Below, in pieces: positions 1-11,371 of a stretch of DNA of 64,000 bases. Under the pieces are notes generated by a model. It had not been told where the DNA came from. It did not search any database and saw only the letters and a program-made list of their open reading frames with translations. Both the position numbers and the translations under genes were made by a program. The stretch comes from Arachis hypogaea (lineage: Eukaryota > Streptophyta > Magnoliopsida > Fabales > Fabaceae), in NCBI RefSeq assembly GCF_003086295.3, contig NC_092048.1:90996626-91060625 (forward strand). Reading direction: 5' to 3'. The stretch's first letter is position 1; every line of letters starts with the position of its first letter.

Positions 1-470
1 TGGCTGAGTAGACGGCCCTGAAGCATAAGGATAGCTATGTCCAGGTTTATGGTGAGGTGATGGAGCTCAGAGAGAGGTTGGAATCTGCTCGAGCTGATTA
101 TGCTGAGCTCTAGGGCCATCTTGTGGGCAGTGTGACTTCTGCTTATGAGAATTTGAAAGATCAGGTCCGAGTTCTTGCTCCCGAGCTTGACCTGTCTCTC
201 TTCAGCTTGGACAATTTCGTGGAAAATGGAAAGATTATCCCCGCCCCGGATGAAGATGATGATGATGCAGATCCCCCTCCCGTGCCATCCACCAAGGCTT
301 CTGTTGCCCCGACTTCTTCAACTCCAGCAGCTGAGGTCAACCTCCCCGAGTCGAATCCTGATGTCCAGATCCTGAATCGGGCGGAAGGGACTATCGACGC
401 TGTCCCCCTTCAGACTCGTCCTCTTTTGCCCCGAGATGCTGCCTCTGGAGAATCTTTGAATCCTTTGTAG
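1..470 (+). pseudogene. Antisense ORF of element B (C-terminal part, coiled coil plus acidic/Pro tail)
   Basis: An open frame enters from position 3 and ends at TAG 468-470. It carries in-frame stops at 9-11 and 111-113, both readable as CAG to TAG changes, so it is a decayed gene whose N-terminal part is outside the window. The visible part is a charged heptad-like helix (ELRERLESARADYAEL) followed by a stretch with DEDDDD and Pro/Thr/Ala-rich sequence. It runs opposite to the pol genes of B and lies between integrase and the expected 3' LTR. Known Tat-lineage elements carry an extra antisense ORF in this position, and I infer that class. Function is unknown. Confidence 0.6.
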
Positions 471-1914
471 TTTTTATGTATCTTAGTGGCCCGGTTTGTG
501 GGTCTTTTAACTTATGATTTTTGTAACTGGTGGTCTGTTTGACTTTTGGATATTTTAGTTGCTTTTCTTTAGCAACTTTATTTAGAAAAACAAAGTAATT
601 TCTTAAGCTCTTGAGGTCGACTTTCAGGGGGCCTCTTGAGTCTTTTATTATAGTAGCTTTGTTTCTTTGTGATATGCTTGTCTGCAGCTTTCTTAGCACC
701 TTCCAGGAATCTTCAGAGTGTTGGAATCTTATTGTCCGACCTCTTTTGATGGCCTTTATTTACTTTTCGCTTTAGTCGAAATGGCTTTTGAGGCTAGTTT
801 TGTTCGACTTATTCTTTTTAGTACTCCCGTAGAATACTTGTAGGTTGATTTTGGTGAGGTAATGGCTTTTTGGGTTGAGCTGTGTTCCTTCTAGCACACG
901 CCTTTCATTAGACCGTCTTTAGTTGTTTTTAGTAATCCCTTGGGTTTACTTTTTTATAATTCTGTCGCTTTAATTGGCTTGGGCCGACTTCTTCATGTCG
1001 GCCTCTTTTAAGTTATTTCTAATAATCCATTTTTAGTTGGACCTTGCCATGTCTCTTTTTATGGATTACTTTTTATAACCTTGTAGCTTTAGTAGGCATG
1101 GGCCGACTTCTTCATGTCGGCCTCTTTTAAGTTATTTCTAGTAATCCATTTTTAGTTGGACCTTGCCAGGTCGCTTTTTATGGATTACTTTTTATAACCT
1201 TGTAGCTTTAGTAGGCTTGGGCCGACTTCTTCATGTCGGCCTCTTTTAAGTTATTTCTAGTAATCCATTTTCAGGGCTGGCCAGGCCTCTTTCTTATGGC
1301 TTTACTTTATAACTTTTGGTCGCTTTGATCAGGCTGGTCTGACTTCTTTATGTCGGTTCTTCGTAAGTTATTTTTAGCAATCCACTTTTTCTAAGTCCTC
1401 ATTAGGCCTCTTTTATGGATCACTTTTTTATAACTTTTGTGGCTTTGATTGATTCGTCCGACTTCTTTACATCGGCTCGGTCTGAGTTATTTTTAGTAAT
1501 CCATTTTTATGGGTTACTTTTTATAACTTCTGGCATTAATATTTTTTTATCGCATTTTCATCTTGTCGATTTTGTAGAAATCAGGCAACGTGTTTGCCTT
1601 GCCGACCTTTGTCGAAATCGGACGATGAATTTTTTTTTCATCGTGATCGGGCGGTGAATTCGGATTTCACCTTGCCGACCTGTAGCAGGGTGATGAATTT
1701 TTTGCGTTTAGATTAATGTGTCTTGATAGTGAGATTTTGTAGAGAATCTGAAAAGCTTTATTCAAGTAGAAAAATAGATATGTAGGCAGAAAGTATATAC
1801 ACATGTGGGTGCTTACCCTTCTAAGTCAGGTAATTTTGCAGATCTTGTCTTGGCGCCTCGTTTAAAAAACCTTTTCAGGAAAAAGAGTGCACCTTGTCCT
1901 AAGATCTTTTATTA
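471..1914 (-). other. Non-coding region of element B between antisense ORF and integrase
   Basis: No coding sequence is visible. The stretch is T-rich on the plus strand and holds a tandem repeat (listed separately, about 930-1520). It then has short GATGAATTTTTT/TCGAAATCGG-type repeats around 1570-1700. Plant Tat/Ogre elements often have tandem repeats in this 3' untranslated position. Confidence 0.6.
930..1520. repeat. Tandem repeat, period about 119 bp, roughly five copies
   Basis: The marker GGGCCGACTTCTTCATGTCG starts at 981, 1100 and 1219, a spacing of exactly 119 bases. Diverged copies of the same marker follow at about 1336 and 1456. Each unit also carries TAATCCATTTTTAGTTGGAC and TATAACCTTGTAGCTTTAGT blocks. 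The first three units are nearly identical and the later ones have decayed. Confidence 0.85.
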
Positions 1915-3347
1915 CCTCCTAACTATAGTACCTTATTAGTTGCAGGCGTGTCATGATCTTGGTAGCTCTCGCCCCTTGAGTTCGGACAGCCTGTAGTATC
2001 CTCTTTCGAGTACCTCTATGGCTCGGTAAGGTCCTTTCCAGTTAGCCGCTAGTTTTCTCTCTCCGGGTCAGCTTGTTCCGATATCATTTCAGATTAGGAT
2101 GGGGTCATTGTTGGCGAAGCTTCGCTGTATTACCTTCTGATTGTATCTTGAGGCCATTCGGTGTTTTAACGCCTCCTCCCTGATCCGAGCTCTTTCTCGG
2201 ATTTCTGGAAGTAGGTCGAGCTCTTCCCTTTGGAGTTGGGAGTTGGCCTCTTCATTGTAGTGGATTGTTTTGGGGGATCCTTCTTTGACCTCCACTGGGA
2301 TCATTGCCTCTATTCCGTAAGCCAGTCGGAAAGGTGATTCCCTTGTGGTGGAGTGTGGAGTTGTTCGATATACCCATAGGACTTGTGGGAGCTCTTCAGT
2401 CCAGGCTCTCTTTGCGTCCTGTAATCTCCATTTTAACCCAGCCAATATGACTTTGTTAGCTGCTTTTGCTTGTCCATTAGCTTGTGGGTGTTCTACGGAT
2501 GTAAATTGATGCTTTATTTTTAAGTCTGCCACCAACTTCCTGAAGCCTGTGTCTGTGAATTGAGTGCCATTGTCCGTGGTGATGGAGTAAGGAACACCAA
2601 ACCTTGTGATGATATTTCTATATAAGAATTTTCAACTTCTTTGCGTAGTGGCATTGGCTAGGGACTCTGCTTCAATCCATTTTGTAAAATAATCTACTCA
2701 TACAATGAGGAACTTGACCTATCCTGATCCTTGGGGGAAGGGACCGAGGAGGTCGAGTCCCCATTTTGCAAATGGCCAGGGTGAGGTTACGCTGATGAGT
2801 TCCTCTGGTAGGGCGATGTGGAAATTAGCGTGTTTTTGACATGGTGGACATGTGTTTACGAACTCTGTTGCTTCCTTTTGCAAAGTCAGCCAAAAGAACC
2901 CGGCTCGAAGTACCTTTTTGGCGAGAGCTCGTGCTCCGAGATGGTTGCCACAGATGCCACTGTGTACTTCTTCCAAAACCTCTTTTGTGTTGGAGGTCGG
3001 CACACATTTTAATAGGAATGTTGAGATCCCTCTCCTATATAAGATGTTGTTTATGATGGTATAGTATTGTGCCTCTCGTTTTAACCTCTTTGCCTCCTTC
3101 TTATCTATAGGGAGTATCACTGATTTGAGGTAGCTGATTATAGGAATTATCCATCCTTGATCCTGTCCTGCTATGGCTAGGACCTTTTCTTCTTTCAAAA
3201 TTGACGGGTTCTACAGTATTTCTTGGATGAGGCTTCTATTGTTGCCTCCTGGTTTGGTGCTGGCTAGTTTTGAGAGTGCATCAGCTCGAGCATTCTGTTC
3301 CCGAGGTATGTGGCGGACCTCATATTCCCCGAGTTGTCCGAGCTGTT
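1915..3347 (-). pseudogene. RNase H C-terminus and integrase of element B, broken
   Basis: From 3347 downward the frame first gives an RNase H end (EYEVRHIPREQNARADALSK), then the integrase. The zinc-binding HHCC part is visible (HSGICGNH ... CPPCQ). The first catalytic Asp is in WGLDLLGPFPQ, the second in TDNGTQF near 2565, and the Glu region follows in HPQANGQAKAANKV; there the usual Glu position reads Lys (QAK), so the third catalytic residue appears lost. The C-terminal module (WKGPYRAIEVLERGYYRLSE) is followed to about 1915. Breaks: stops near 3210, 2717 and 2700, a frameshift or stop near 2635, a stop at 2089 and more stops after it. Most stops fit C-to-T decay. The left end is cut by element C; TSD CTGTT at 3343-3347. 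Confidence 0.88.
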
Positions 3348-4974
3348 TGATAAACCCCAATTTCGTGGTTTATCTTGTGCTTATTTTAGGGGATTTTATC
3401 ACCTTTTCCCACATTTATTCAATGAAATAGAATAGTTTTGTAATTCTCCCTTGAATTGTGCTTAAGTGTAAAAACATGCTTTTCAAGCCCTTAAATTGGT
3501 GATTTTAACTCACTTTAATTCCATTCAATGCCTTGATGTTTTTTATGAGTTATTTCAGGTTCATAAGGCAAGTATTGGATGGAAGAAATGAGGAGAAAAG
3601 CATACAAAGAGGAGAATGCATGAGGAAACAAGAATTGGGAATGCATCGATGGGCGCGCAAGCGTACAAGGCGCGCGCGCGCAGAAACAACATTGCACATC
3701 GACGCGCACGGGTATTAGGCGCGCGCGCGCGCGCAAAAGTGGCTTTGCATAGAGACGCGCACCCGTACATGACGCGTACGCACGGATGAAGAAACAGCCA
3801 ATCGACGCGGATGAGCACATGGCGCGTACGAGCTGATACTCACACGTGACCCACTTAAAGGCAAAACGCTGGGGGCAATTTCTGAGCTGTCCAGGCACAA
3901 ATCCAACTTGTTTCTGAGTGTATTTCATGCAAAATTAAAGTCCATGCAAAGGGGGAGCAATTGTTTGTAACTTAGCATCATGTAGGTTAGTTTCTAGAGA
4001 GAGAAGCTCCCTCTTCTCTCTAGAATTAGGGTTCTTAGGCTATTTTGCATCTTAGATCTAGGTACAACTCCATGTTTTCATCTTATTTTCTATATGAATT
4101 CTTTCTTCTACTCTTTTATTCTCATGGTTTGTAGTGTTAATTTCCCTTTTTGCTCTCTTTTGTGATGATGAACTCATGTTGGATTTGGTTTACATTTAAT
4201 GCAATTTGATATTGATGTTTCTTTCATTGATGAATTAAGTTGTTGATTTACTCTCCTTCCAATTGGTAGTTGTTAGATTTTATTATTCTTGCATATTTAC
4301 CATGCTTCCCTTTATTACCCACCAAGTGTTTGAAAAAATGCTTGGTTGGGCTTTAGAGTAGACTTTGAGCATTCTTTGCTTGGAAAGAGTAATTAGGCAA
4401 TCTTGAGTCATGAAAACCCAACCTATGTTGGAGATCTAGAATTCTTAGTTAATATTATTTCTATTGACTCTAATCTCTTGCTAATTTAATTAGTGAATTG
4501 ATTGGGACATTTGGACTGAGATTAGCTAGTCTTGTTTGACTTTCTCTCATGGAAGATAACTCATACCTTCTTCTATCGTTGGAGATGACGAAATAAGATA
4601 AATTCTTGTTAAGTATTGCTATGATTAATGACTAGGATAGAAAGCCTATGATCTCAATCCTTGCCATGAATATCTCTCTTTATTAATTGCTTCTTTTCTT
4701 GCCATTTACTCTTCTTGCCATTTACTTTTCTTGCCCTTTTATAAACAAAACCCCCCTTTGTTCTTCATAGCCAATAATTAACCATTTCATTGCAATTCCT
4801 TGTGAGATGACCCGGAGTCTAAATTCTTCGGTTAATTCTTATTGGGGTTTGTATTTGTGACAAAACCGAATTTTAATTTGATGTGAGAGTTGTTTGTTGG
4901 TTTGGAGCTATGCTTACAACAAAATTCTTCTTTCTATAAGAGAAATTCCTAACCAACACGATTCTTGCTCATCA
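3348..4974 (+). repeat. 5' LTR of element C
   Basis: It starts TGATAAACCCC and ends GCTCATCA, directly before the PBS leader. The first bases form an inverted repeat, GATAAACC ... GGTTTATC, which is also present in D and F. A CpG-rich array of ACGCGC/GCGCGC sits at about 3650-3840. The 3' part (3950-4974) aligns with the 3' LTR piece at 28120-29158. Confidence 0.92.
3645..3850. repeat. CpG-rich palindromic array in the C 5' LTR
   Basis: Repeated GGCGCGCGCGCG, GACGCGCACG and GGCGCGTACG blocks sit in an otherwise AT-rich LTR. Short overlapping Arg/Ala-rich reading frames on both strands here are a by-product of the array, not genes. Confidence 0.8.
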
Positions 4975-4980
4975 AATTAT

Positions 4981-4998
4981 TGGCGCCGTTGCCAGAGA
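4981..4998 (+). other. Primer binding site of element C (tRNA-Asp type)
   Basis: TGGCGCCGTTGCCAGAGA lies 6 bases after the LTR end. It matches the 3' end complement of plant tRNA-Asp(GUC) except for two changes near its 3' end. Confidence 0.88.
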
Positions 4999-5140
4999 GT
5001 TGCAATGGTGCTATGTTATTGGCTATTGTATATATATTGTGAATAGCTTGATTTTTGGTTTGTTTGTTAATTTTTGCTAGTTTTAGGATTTGGTTTTCTT
5101 TGTTTCTTGTTAGAATTTGTTTTTGTTTTCTCTTATCACC

Positions 5141-6136
5141 ATGATTTCTCATCACTTTGGCTATGAGTGTGGTTCAAACTATGTTGTAGGAAATGGAAGC
5201 TTCAATGAGGATGTGCATCAAGGATTTGGAAATCAAAGATGGGAGGAGCCCCAAGCTTATGGACAACCTTCTTGGCAACAACCTCCTCCGAACTCTTATG
5301 GGTATAATCCTAATCCTAATGCATACCAATCCAATGTGTGTGATGACCCTTATTATGATTGTCAACCACAACCACCACATGCATATGAACCCCCTCCTCA
5401 ACATAGCCCTCCACCATACTCACAAGCCTTCTACCACCATCCACCTCCATATGATCCCAACTCGTATCCACCATATCAACCACCATATCAACCATACCTA
5501 GAGCCACCACCATTCCAACACTAATACTCCCAAGAACCACAAAGTCCACACACACCATCTCAAGAATTTCACCAATATGAACCACCTTCCAATCACAACA
5601 ACCTTCCCTCAAACAATGAACCCTCTCTTCCACCATCACCTCCCGACAAAGCCCACATGCTAGAATTGAGAGATCTTGAATCTTATATCTTAAGGCGACA
5701 CGAGGAGGATGAAAAGAAGTTTGAGGAGTTAAGAGCAAAAATGGCTAGCATGGTAGAAGCCATTGGCAACATAGTCTCATCCCGCCTAAGCCTATGCGAT
5801 CAAGGCACTCCCATTGTTGAATATGGAGAAGCAACCAAGGAGCTTAGTAAGGGAGTGAACTTGAAGCTCCAAGGTGAAGAAGAGGAGTTAAAGCAAGAAA
5901 TGCAACAAGAGAAGGAGGTAGAGATTATTGAACAAGAGGAAGTAGTGGTTGGAACCTTAGGATATGTTGAGTACATATAGGAATCACAAATTGAAGAGCC
6001 CTCTTCCATGGAGTTTGAAGTTGATGTTGAGGAGAGTGCACAACCTCCAAGACACAATGTGATTGAAGAAGTGGAAGAAGTGTTCCAATCAATAGGCCCT
6101 CCTATTTATGATGACTCTGCATCAACATATGATCCT
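5141..6136 (+). pseudogene. Orphan Pro-rich/acidic protein of element C, N-terminal part
   Basis: The start ATG at 5141 is chosen because the following HFGYE-containing N-terminus is shared with D (7645) and F (34357). An in-frame ATG at 5117 is not conserved. Order: a short aromatic N-terminus, a region very rich in Pro, Tyr, Gln and His (to about residue 160), a charged coiled-coil-like helix (ELRDLESYILRRHEEDEKKF), then a Glu-rich tail. Stops at 5522-5524 (TAA) and 5978-5980 (TAG, at a position that is Trp in D and F) break it. Element D interrupts the frame at 6136, and the frame resumes exactly at 24001. With the second part the frame is 573 codons, the same length as in F. I recognise no known domain. 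Confidence 0.75.
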
Positions 6137-7515
6137 TGATAAACCACTATTTTATGGTTTATCTTGTGCTCAATTGAGTGGTTTTTATATACTCTTTACC
6201 CACTTATTCATACTATTTGCATGATTTTACATTTGCCTTCCTAATTATGTGCTTTAATTGAAAACATGCTTCTTTGGACTTATAATTACTAATATTAATC
6301 CTCTCTTATCACCATTAGATGTCTTGATATGTGTGTTAAGTGATTTCAAAGATTACAGGGCAGGAATGGCTCAGAGGATGGAAAGGAAGCATGCAAAAGT
6401 GGAAGGAATACAAGTTGGAGAAATTGCTAAGCTGTGCAGCCTGACCTCTTCGCACTCAAATGGCTCTAACTTTAGCTACAGAGGTCCAAACGACGCGGTT
6501 CCAGTTGCTTTAGAAAGCTAACATCCGGGGCTTCGATTTGATATATAATATGCTATAGTTCCTCTGACGCTAGGCAACGCGACCGCGTGATCTATGCGGC
6601 CGTGTCGCAGTGACGGAAATCAGCGTGTTTGAATTCTTCTCCAGCGATTTCTGGGCTGTTTTCGACCCAGTTCGCGGCCCAGAAAACACAGATTAGAGGC
6701 TATAAAGTGGGGGATTGCATCTATTCATAGAGAGGCTCTCATAATTCACTTCTCATGATTTAGATTAGTTTTGAGAGAGGTTCTCTCCTTTCTCTCTTAG
6801 GATTTAGGACTTCTCTTAGTTTTAGGAGTAACTCTCAATCCCAGGTTCTTTATTTTTATATTTCCAATTGGCTTATGAACTTTTCCATGTTAGATTTTAC
6901 TACTTTGAATGTATTTTATTTGAGGTATTCCAGATATTTATAATTTTAATTTAGCTTTCTACATTCTTGGCTTTGGTTAAGAAATTAATAACTCAGGAGT
7001 TATCTTAACTCAACATAAGTGATAATTGTTATCTTTGCTAATTGAACTGAACTTCGATAATCCCAATCTTTCCTTAGGGATTAACTAGGATTTGAAGATC
7101 AAACTAATTAGTCACTTGACCTTCCCTTGCTCTAGTAAAGGTTAACTAAGTGGAATCAATAGTCAATTTTCATTATTGTTGATAAGGATAACTGGGCTAG
7201 GACTTCCAATTTCTCATACCTTGCCAAAAGTTTATTTTACAGTTATTTATTTATTTTAATTGCAATTTAAATTACTTGCTCCCTATTCTCAAAACCCCAA
7301 TTTTACAATCTCCATAACCAATAATAAGAACATACTTCCCTGCAATTCCTTGAGAAGACGACCCGAGGTTTAAATACTCGGTTATCAATTTTAAAGGGTT
7401 TGTTACTTGTGACAACCAAAACTTTTGTATGAAAGGACTTTTGAAGGTTTAGAAACTATACTTGCAACGAGGATTTATCCACAAATTTCTAGACCACGCA
7501 AAAGTTCTCTCATCA
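6137..7515 (+). repeat. 5' LTR of element D
   Basis: It starts TGATAAACCACTATTTTATG, with the inverted repeat GATAAACC/GGTTTATC, and ends CTCTCATCA. A TATAAAG box at 6701-6707 follows a GC-richer segment (6560-6690). Its partner is 22614-23995. Confidence 0.94.
6701..6707 (+). promoter_or_regulatory. Putative TATA box in D 5' LTR
   Basis: TATAAAG, repeated at the same place in the 3' LTR (23181-23187). It is a likely LTR promoter; no transcription start can be seen. Confidence 0.5.
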
Positions 7516-7518
7516 AAA

Positions 7519-7536
7519 TGGCGCCGTTGCCGGGGA
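7519..7536 (+). other. Primer binding site of element D (tRNA-Asp type)
   Basis: TGGCGCCGTTGCCGGGGA, three bases after the LTR end, is a perfect match to the expected tRNA-Asp complement. Confidence 0.92.
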
Positions 7537-7644
7537 ATTACAAACGTGTGTCTTATTATTGGTTTAAATATTTACAAAAAAAATTATATCTTTTTCAAAA
7601 TATTTTCTTTTTATTAGTTTTAATTTTTATTTTCTCCTACTACT

Positions 7645-9138
7645 ATGAACTCTCACCCCTTTGGCTATGAGTCTGGTTAAAACTATGTTGCAGGAAGAAG
7701 AAATTACAATGAGAACAGGCATCAAGGTTGGAACAATCAAAGATGGGAGGAGCCACAAGGACTTGATCAATCCTCATGGCAACAACCACCTCCAATGGAC
7801 TATCAACAACCACCACCATATGCCTATGAACCCTTTCCTCAGCATAACTTTGGACCACCAAACTCACAAGCCCCTTTCCGCCATTCACCTCCATATGACC
7901 CTAACCCTCAACCACCATACCAACCACCTTATGAGCCATATGAACCATATATAGAACCACCCCAATTCCAACCCAATTACTCCCAAGAACCACCACTTCA
8001 ATATTCATCATCTCCATATTTATCAATCCAAGAGCACTATGATCCTACTTATGAAAGCCGAGTGCATCAAGAGACAGAGGATCGTTTCAAGGAAACAATG
8101 GATCGATTTCAGGCATCCATTCAACAACTGGAGCAAGCAGTAATTCAATGGGTTTCTAGGCGCTCAAATATACAAGGATCAGCCACAGCTCCATGTGGAC
8201 AGTCTAGTGAAGAGCGTAGCATGAAGTAGATACCAGAAACCCCAGTGGACAAGACAGGGAATGAATTCGTACTAGAACAAGTAGAAGAAGCCGTCATTGT
8301 TCAAGAAGAAGAAGAAGTGGTTGAAGAATTAGGAGATGCAGAACCTCCATGGGAAAGTCAAGATATAGAGCCTCCTTCCAAGACGGTTGAAATTGATGCT
8401 GAGGAGGGTGTACAACCTCCAAAGAATATCATAGTTGAAGACTTGGAAGAGGTTGATCAAGAGATGGAGATTCAAGAAGAAGAAGCACAACCTCCCATGC
8501 CCTTGGAAAGCAATGAAGAGGAGATTGAATTGAAAGAGAGCTACCAAGAGAAAGAGGTTGAAATTGAAGAAGCTTGCAAAGAGGTGGTAGTTATCAGAAA
8601 AGAGCACAAGGGAGTGGAGCTTGCAATCTCATTAAAAATACCTCCCCCTAAGTTGCCATCATCCTTCACAACATTCAAGTGGGTAAAATTCATATCCCTT
8701 AGCTTTCTAATTCCACTTGAATATGGGCTACTGGAGACGGATGGTCAACTTAGAACTCATTGTGACATTAAGAGTAAGAGGAAGATGGTCAGTGGTAAGA
8801 ACTGTCCTGCAAGGTTCATTATGGTTGGAAACTTTAAGTTTAAATGCAAAGGTTGGTGTAGAGCTCAACTGAATGGGTCTAGGAAGTTGTTTGGCCGCTT
8901 TAGTGAGAATTCAGATTGCTTGCTACCTGGATGAAATCATGATGATCAACACAAAGACAGGTGTAAAAGCAAGGTTTGGGATCCTAGAATCTATTCTGAC
9001 ATCCAACACCCCGGGAGCCTAAGAATCTGTTTGAAGCTGCTCAAAGGCTTCACGTGCCTTGTTTGGGATCCCGGAGGATATTGGAATCACAAACATTGGT
9101 GGAGATTCCTGGATGAGTTCAAGCGCAAGCCACCATAA
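7645..9138 (+). pseudogene. Orphan Pro-rich/acidic protein of element D
   Basis: A single frame of 498 codons runs from ATG 7645 to TAA 9136-9138. Premature stops lie at 7678-7680, 8227-8229 and 8932-8934 (the last is a likely TGG to TGA change). Order: HPFGYE N-terminus, a Pro/Tyr/Gln-rich region (to about residue 130), a helical stretch (ETEDRFKETMDRFQASI), a Glu-rich acidic region (about 205-325), then the conserved C-terminal block beginning FKWVKF and containing EYGLLETDGQLR, KVWDP and HKHWW. C and F share this block. The gene stands where gag should be, but no gag, zinc-knuckle or protease motif is seen. The post-ORF hairpin follows at 9188. Confidence 0.75.
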
Positions 9139-9187
9139 CAGGAAGCTCATCAAATGTCCAACTTAAGGACTTTAACTAAAAGTGCTA

Positions 9188-9205
9188 GGTGGGAGACAAC
9201 CCACC
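9188..9205 (+). other. Post-ORF hairpin of element D
   Basis: GGTGGG-AGACAA-CCCACC is a perfect 6-bp stem with a 6-base loop, 49 bases after the ORF stop. Equivalent hairpins follow the coding blocks of A, C, E, F and H. Confidence 0.7.
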
Positions 9206-9339
9206 ATGGTATAATCGTTCCTTTTTCGTTTTTATTTAGTTTTATTTGTTTTTGAGTTTCATTTTATTTTATTATATTGAACCTGCAGTTTTGCATCACA
9301 TTCATATTAACACTGCATTCTGCATCTTTTCAAAAAAAA

Positions 9340-9900
9340 AAAAGCGAGCACGCGACGCGACCGCATCAGCGACGCGTCCGCGTCACAAGGAGATGGGAGA
9401 CAATATTAATATGATCAGAGAGTTTCGCAGGAGCAGTGCTGGAGGCGTGCCAATGGCACAAATTGATCCACGCGACCGCGTCGCTGATGCGGCCGCGTCA
9501 TTTGCAAAATGACTTCCCCACGAGTCCGCGTCACCCACGCGACCGCGTGGCCTTGGATTTCGACGTAACAAGGTGTATGGCCGAAAGTTGAGCTGGAATT
9601 GGGCTGGACTCGTGCTGGAAGCCCAAGCCCTACCACGCGACCGCGTGCCCCACGCGGCCGCGTCATTTTAAGAAAAAGGCCACCCGCGCGATTGCGTCGA
9701 CCACGCGACCGCGTCACCCTGGATTTTGGCAATACTGAGTTTTGAACAAAGAGTTGTGCGACCGCGAGGTTGCACTCGCACCACTAGCACAAATCAAGTC
9801 ACGCGATCGCGTGCTCCACGCGTCCGCGTCACCCAACCTTATCGCGCACCACGCGACCGCGTCATCCACGCGACCGCATCGCCAGCGTCACACAACCTAT
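9340..9900. repeat. CpG-rich palindromic array in element D
   Basis: Many copies of CACGCGACCGCGT and variants (CACGCGGCCGCGTC, CACGCGTCCGCGTCACC) are irregularly spaced. Each contains a self-complementary ACGCG...CGCGT core. Reading frames across it on both strands are Arg-rich artefacts. Confidence 0.85.
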
Positions 9901-10437
9901 CCAGATTAGTGCCAATTTTCTTCTCTTTTCTTCTCTAATCCTAATTTCTTCTATCTTTTCTTCATTCTTCTTTCTTTCTTACTTTATTTCTTTCCCTTCT
10001 CATTCTTCTTATATTTTATTTTATTTTATTTAATTGCATACTTTCATTCATTGCATATTTTTATTTTTCTAAATTTATTATTTTACCATTGGTGTTCAAA
10101 TGTTCTTATTCAACTGTTACATATTTTCTGGTATTTTCTTGGTGCTTAATGACTTGTTTAATTCTGATTGAGTAATATTATTTAAATCAATGCCAATCTT
10201 TTATATCTGTATTACTTTTGCATTGACATGAATTTATATTATCTTTCCTTTCCCACTCTCTTTCTCATTGTTGTACATTTTGTACCACTGGCATGCCATG
10301 GCTTCTATTGTTTTCTCACTTACATGTTGAAGCTTCCATGTAAATGAGATCCTTATCATTTGGTATTAACCCACCCATACTTCTTTTATTTTCTTATCTC
10401 TATTTCTGGTTTACTCTTCTTCCCTTTTTCTTTCAGG

Positions 10438-10506
10438 ATGGCCACCTGGAAGGGAAGCAGAAGACGTACATGGGGAGACAGACAAGTCCATCGGGACAAT
10501 CCTTAG
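10438..10506 (+). pseudogene. Possible remnant of a downstream ORF start in element D
   Basis: ATG at 10438 gives 22 codons, rich in Arg/Lys, up to TAG 10504-10506. It is preceded by a pyrimidine tract ending CAG (10434-10436), like a plant 3' splice site. The same layout (pyrimidine tract, AG, ATGG, basic N-terminus) occurs in element A at 63847. It may be what is left of a second ORF like that of E and H; the evidence is weak. Confidence 0.3.
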
Positions 10507-10552
10507 AGAAAAGCAATAGTTGAAACAACCCGTTCACCTGCAAATCTCAGCA

Positions 10553-10590
10553 TGCACCGAGGATGGTGCAATCTTTAAGTGTGGGGAGGT
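10553..10590 (+). other. Internal hairpin plus polypurine-like tract of element D
   Basis: TGCACC-GAGGAT-GGTGCA (10553-10570) is a perfect 6-bp stem. It is followed by AAGTGTGGGGAGGT (10577-10590), identical to the terminal polypurine tract at 22600-22613. C (26252-26290) and F (37834-37872) have the same module. Confidence 0.65.
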
Positions 10591-11363
10591 CGATCCCGAT
10601 CTCCATGGGATAGTACCTTTCTGTTTCAACACCAATGTTTAAATTTTCTTTGTTAAATTAGTTGTTGCATTTGCATGTTTATTTTATTTTATGCATTTAG
10701 TTACTACTTGGTTAAAGTAATAAATTTCCTTTGAGACCCTATTTTTTAGAGAGAAATTTCACTAATTTAATTTGAAAATTTTTTGTTAAAACTTTCTTGA
10801 AGTTTGATGAGTGGATAATTTATACGCTTTTTGACATTGTTTTTAGTAGGATCTAGTTACTTTTAGGGATGTTTTCATTAGTTTTTATGTTAAATTCACA
10901 TTTCTGGACTTTACTATGAGTTTGTGTGTTTTTCTGTGATTTCAGGTATTTTCTGGCTGAAATTGAGGGACTTGAGCAAAAATCAGATTCAGAGGTTGAA
11001 GAAGGACTGCTGATGCTGTTGGATTCTGACCTCCCTGCACTCAAAGTAGATTTTCTGGAGCTACAGAACTCGAAATGGCGCGCTTCTAATTGCGTTGGAA
11101 AGTAGACATCCAGGGCTTTCCAGAAATATATAATAGTCCATACTTTGACCAATAATATATGACGTAAACTGGCGTTCAACTCCAAGAAGGACCTCTACAC
11201 GTGCAAACTGGCACAAAAGCTGGCACAAAAGCTGGCGTTCAACTCCAAGAAGGACCTCTACACGTGCAACACTCAAGCTAAGCCCAAGCACATACCAAGT
11301 GGGCCCCGGAAGTGGATTTATGCATCAATTACTTACTTCTGTAAACCCTAGTAGCTAGTTTAT

Positions 11364-11371
11364 TATAAATA
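11364..11371 (+). promoter_or_regulatory. Putative TATA box in E 5' LTR
   Basis: TATAAATA followed by GG. It is conserved at the same place in the 3' LTR (20334-20341), both H LTRs (49966, 59134) and, reversed, the solo LTR (30664-30671). Confidence 0.6.

Larger units (their letters stand above)
9206..10804 (+). other. 3' non-coding tail of element D, first part
   Basis: It contains a CpG array (9340-9900), a long T/C-rich tract (9905-10435), a possible splice acceptor with a 22-codon ORF (10434-10506), the TGCACC hairpin and an internal polypurine-like tract (10577-10590). Element E then interrupts at 10804. Confidence 0.65.

Noticed and set aside
5174..5738. Minus-strand frames opposite the Pro-rich orphan protein
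   Set aside because: Antisense of CCA/CAT-rich coding sequence; broken differently in D and F.
6258..6521. Frame of 87 codons conserved in both D LTRs (also 22735-23001)
   Set aside because: It differs between the two LTRs by an in-frame indel and substitutions no more constrained than the rest of the LTR; there is no similarity to known proteins.
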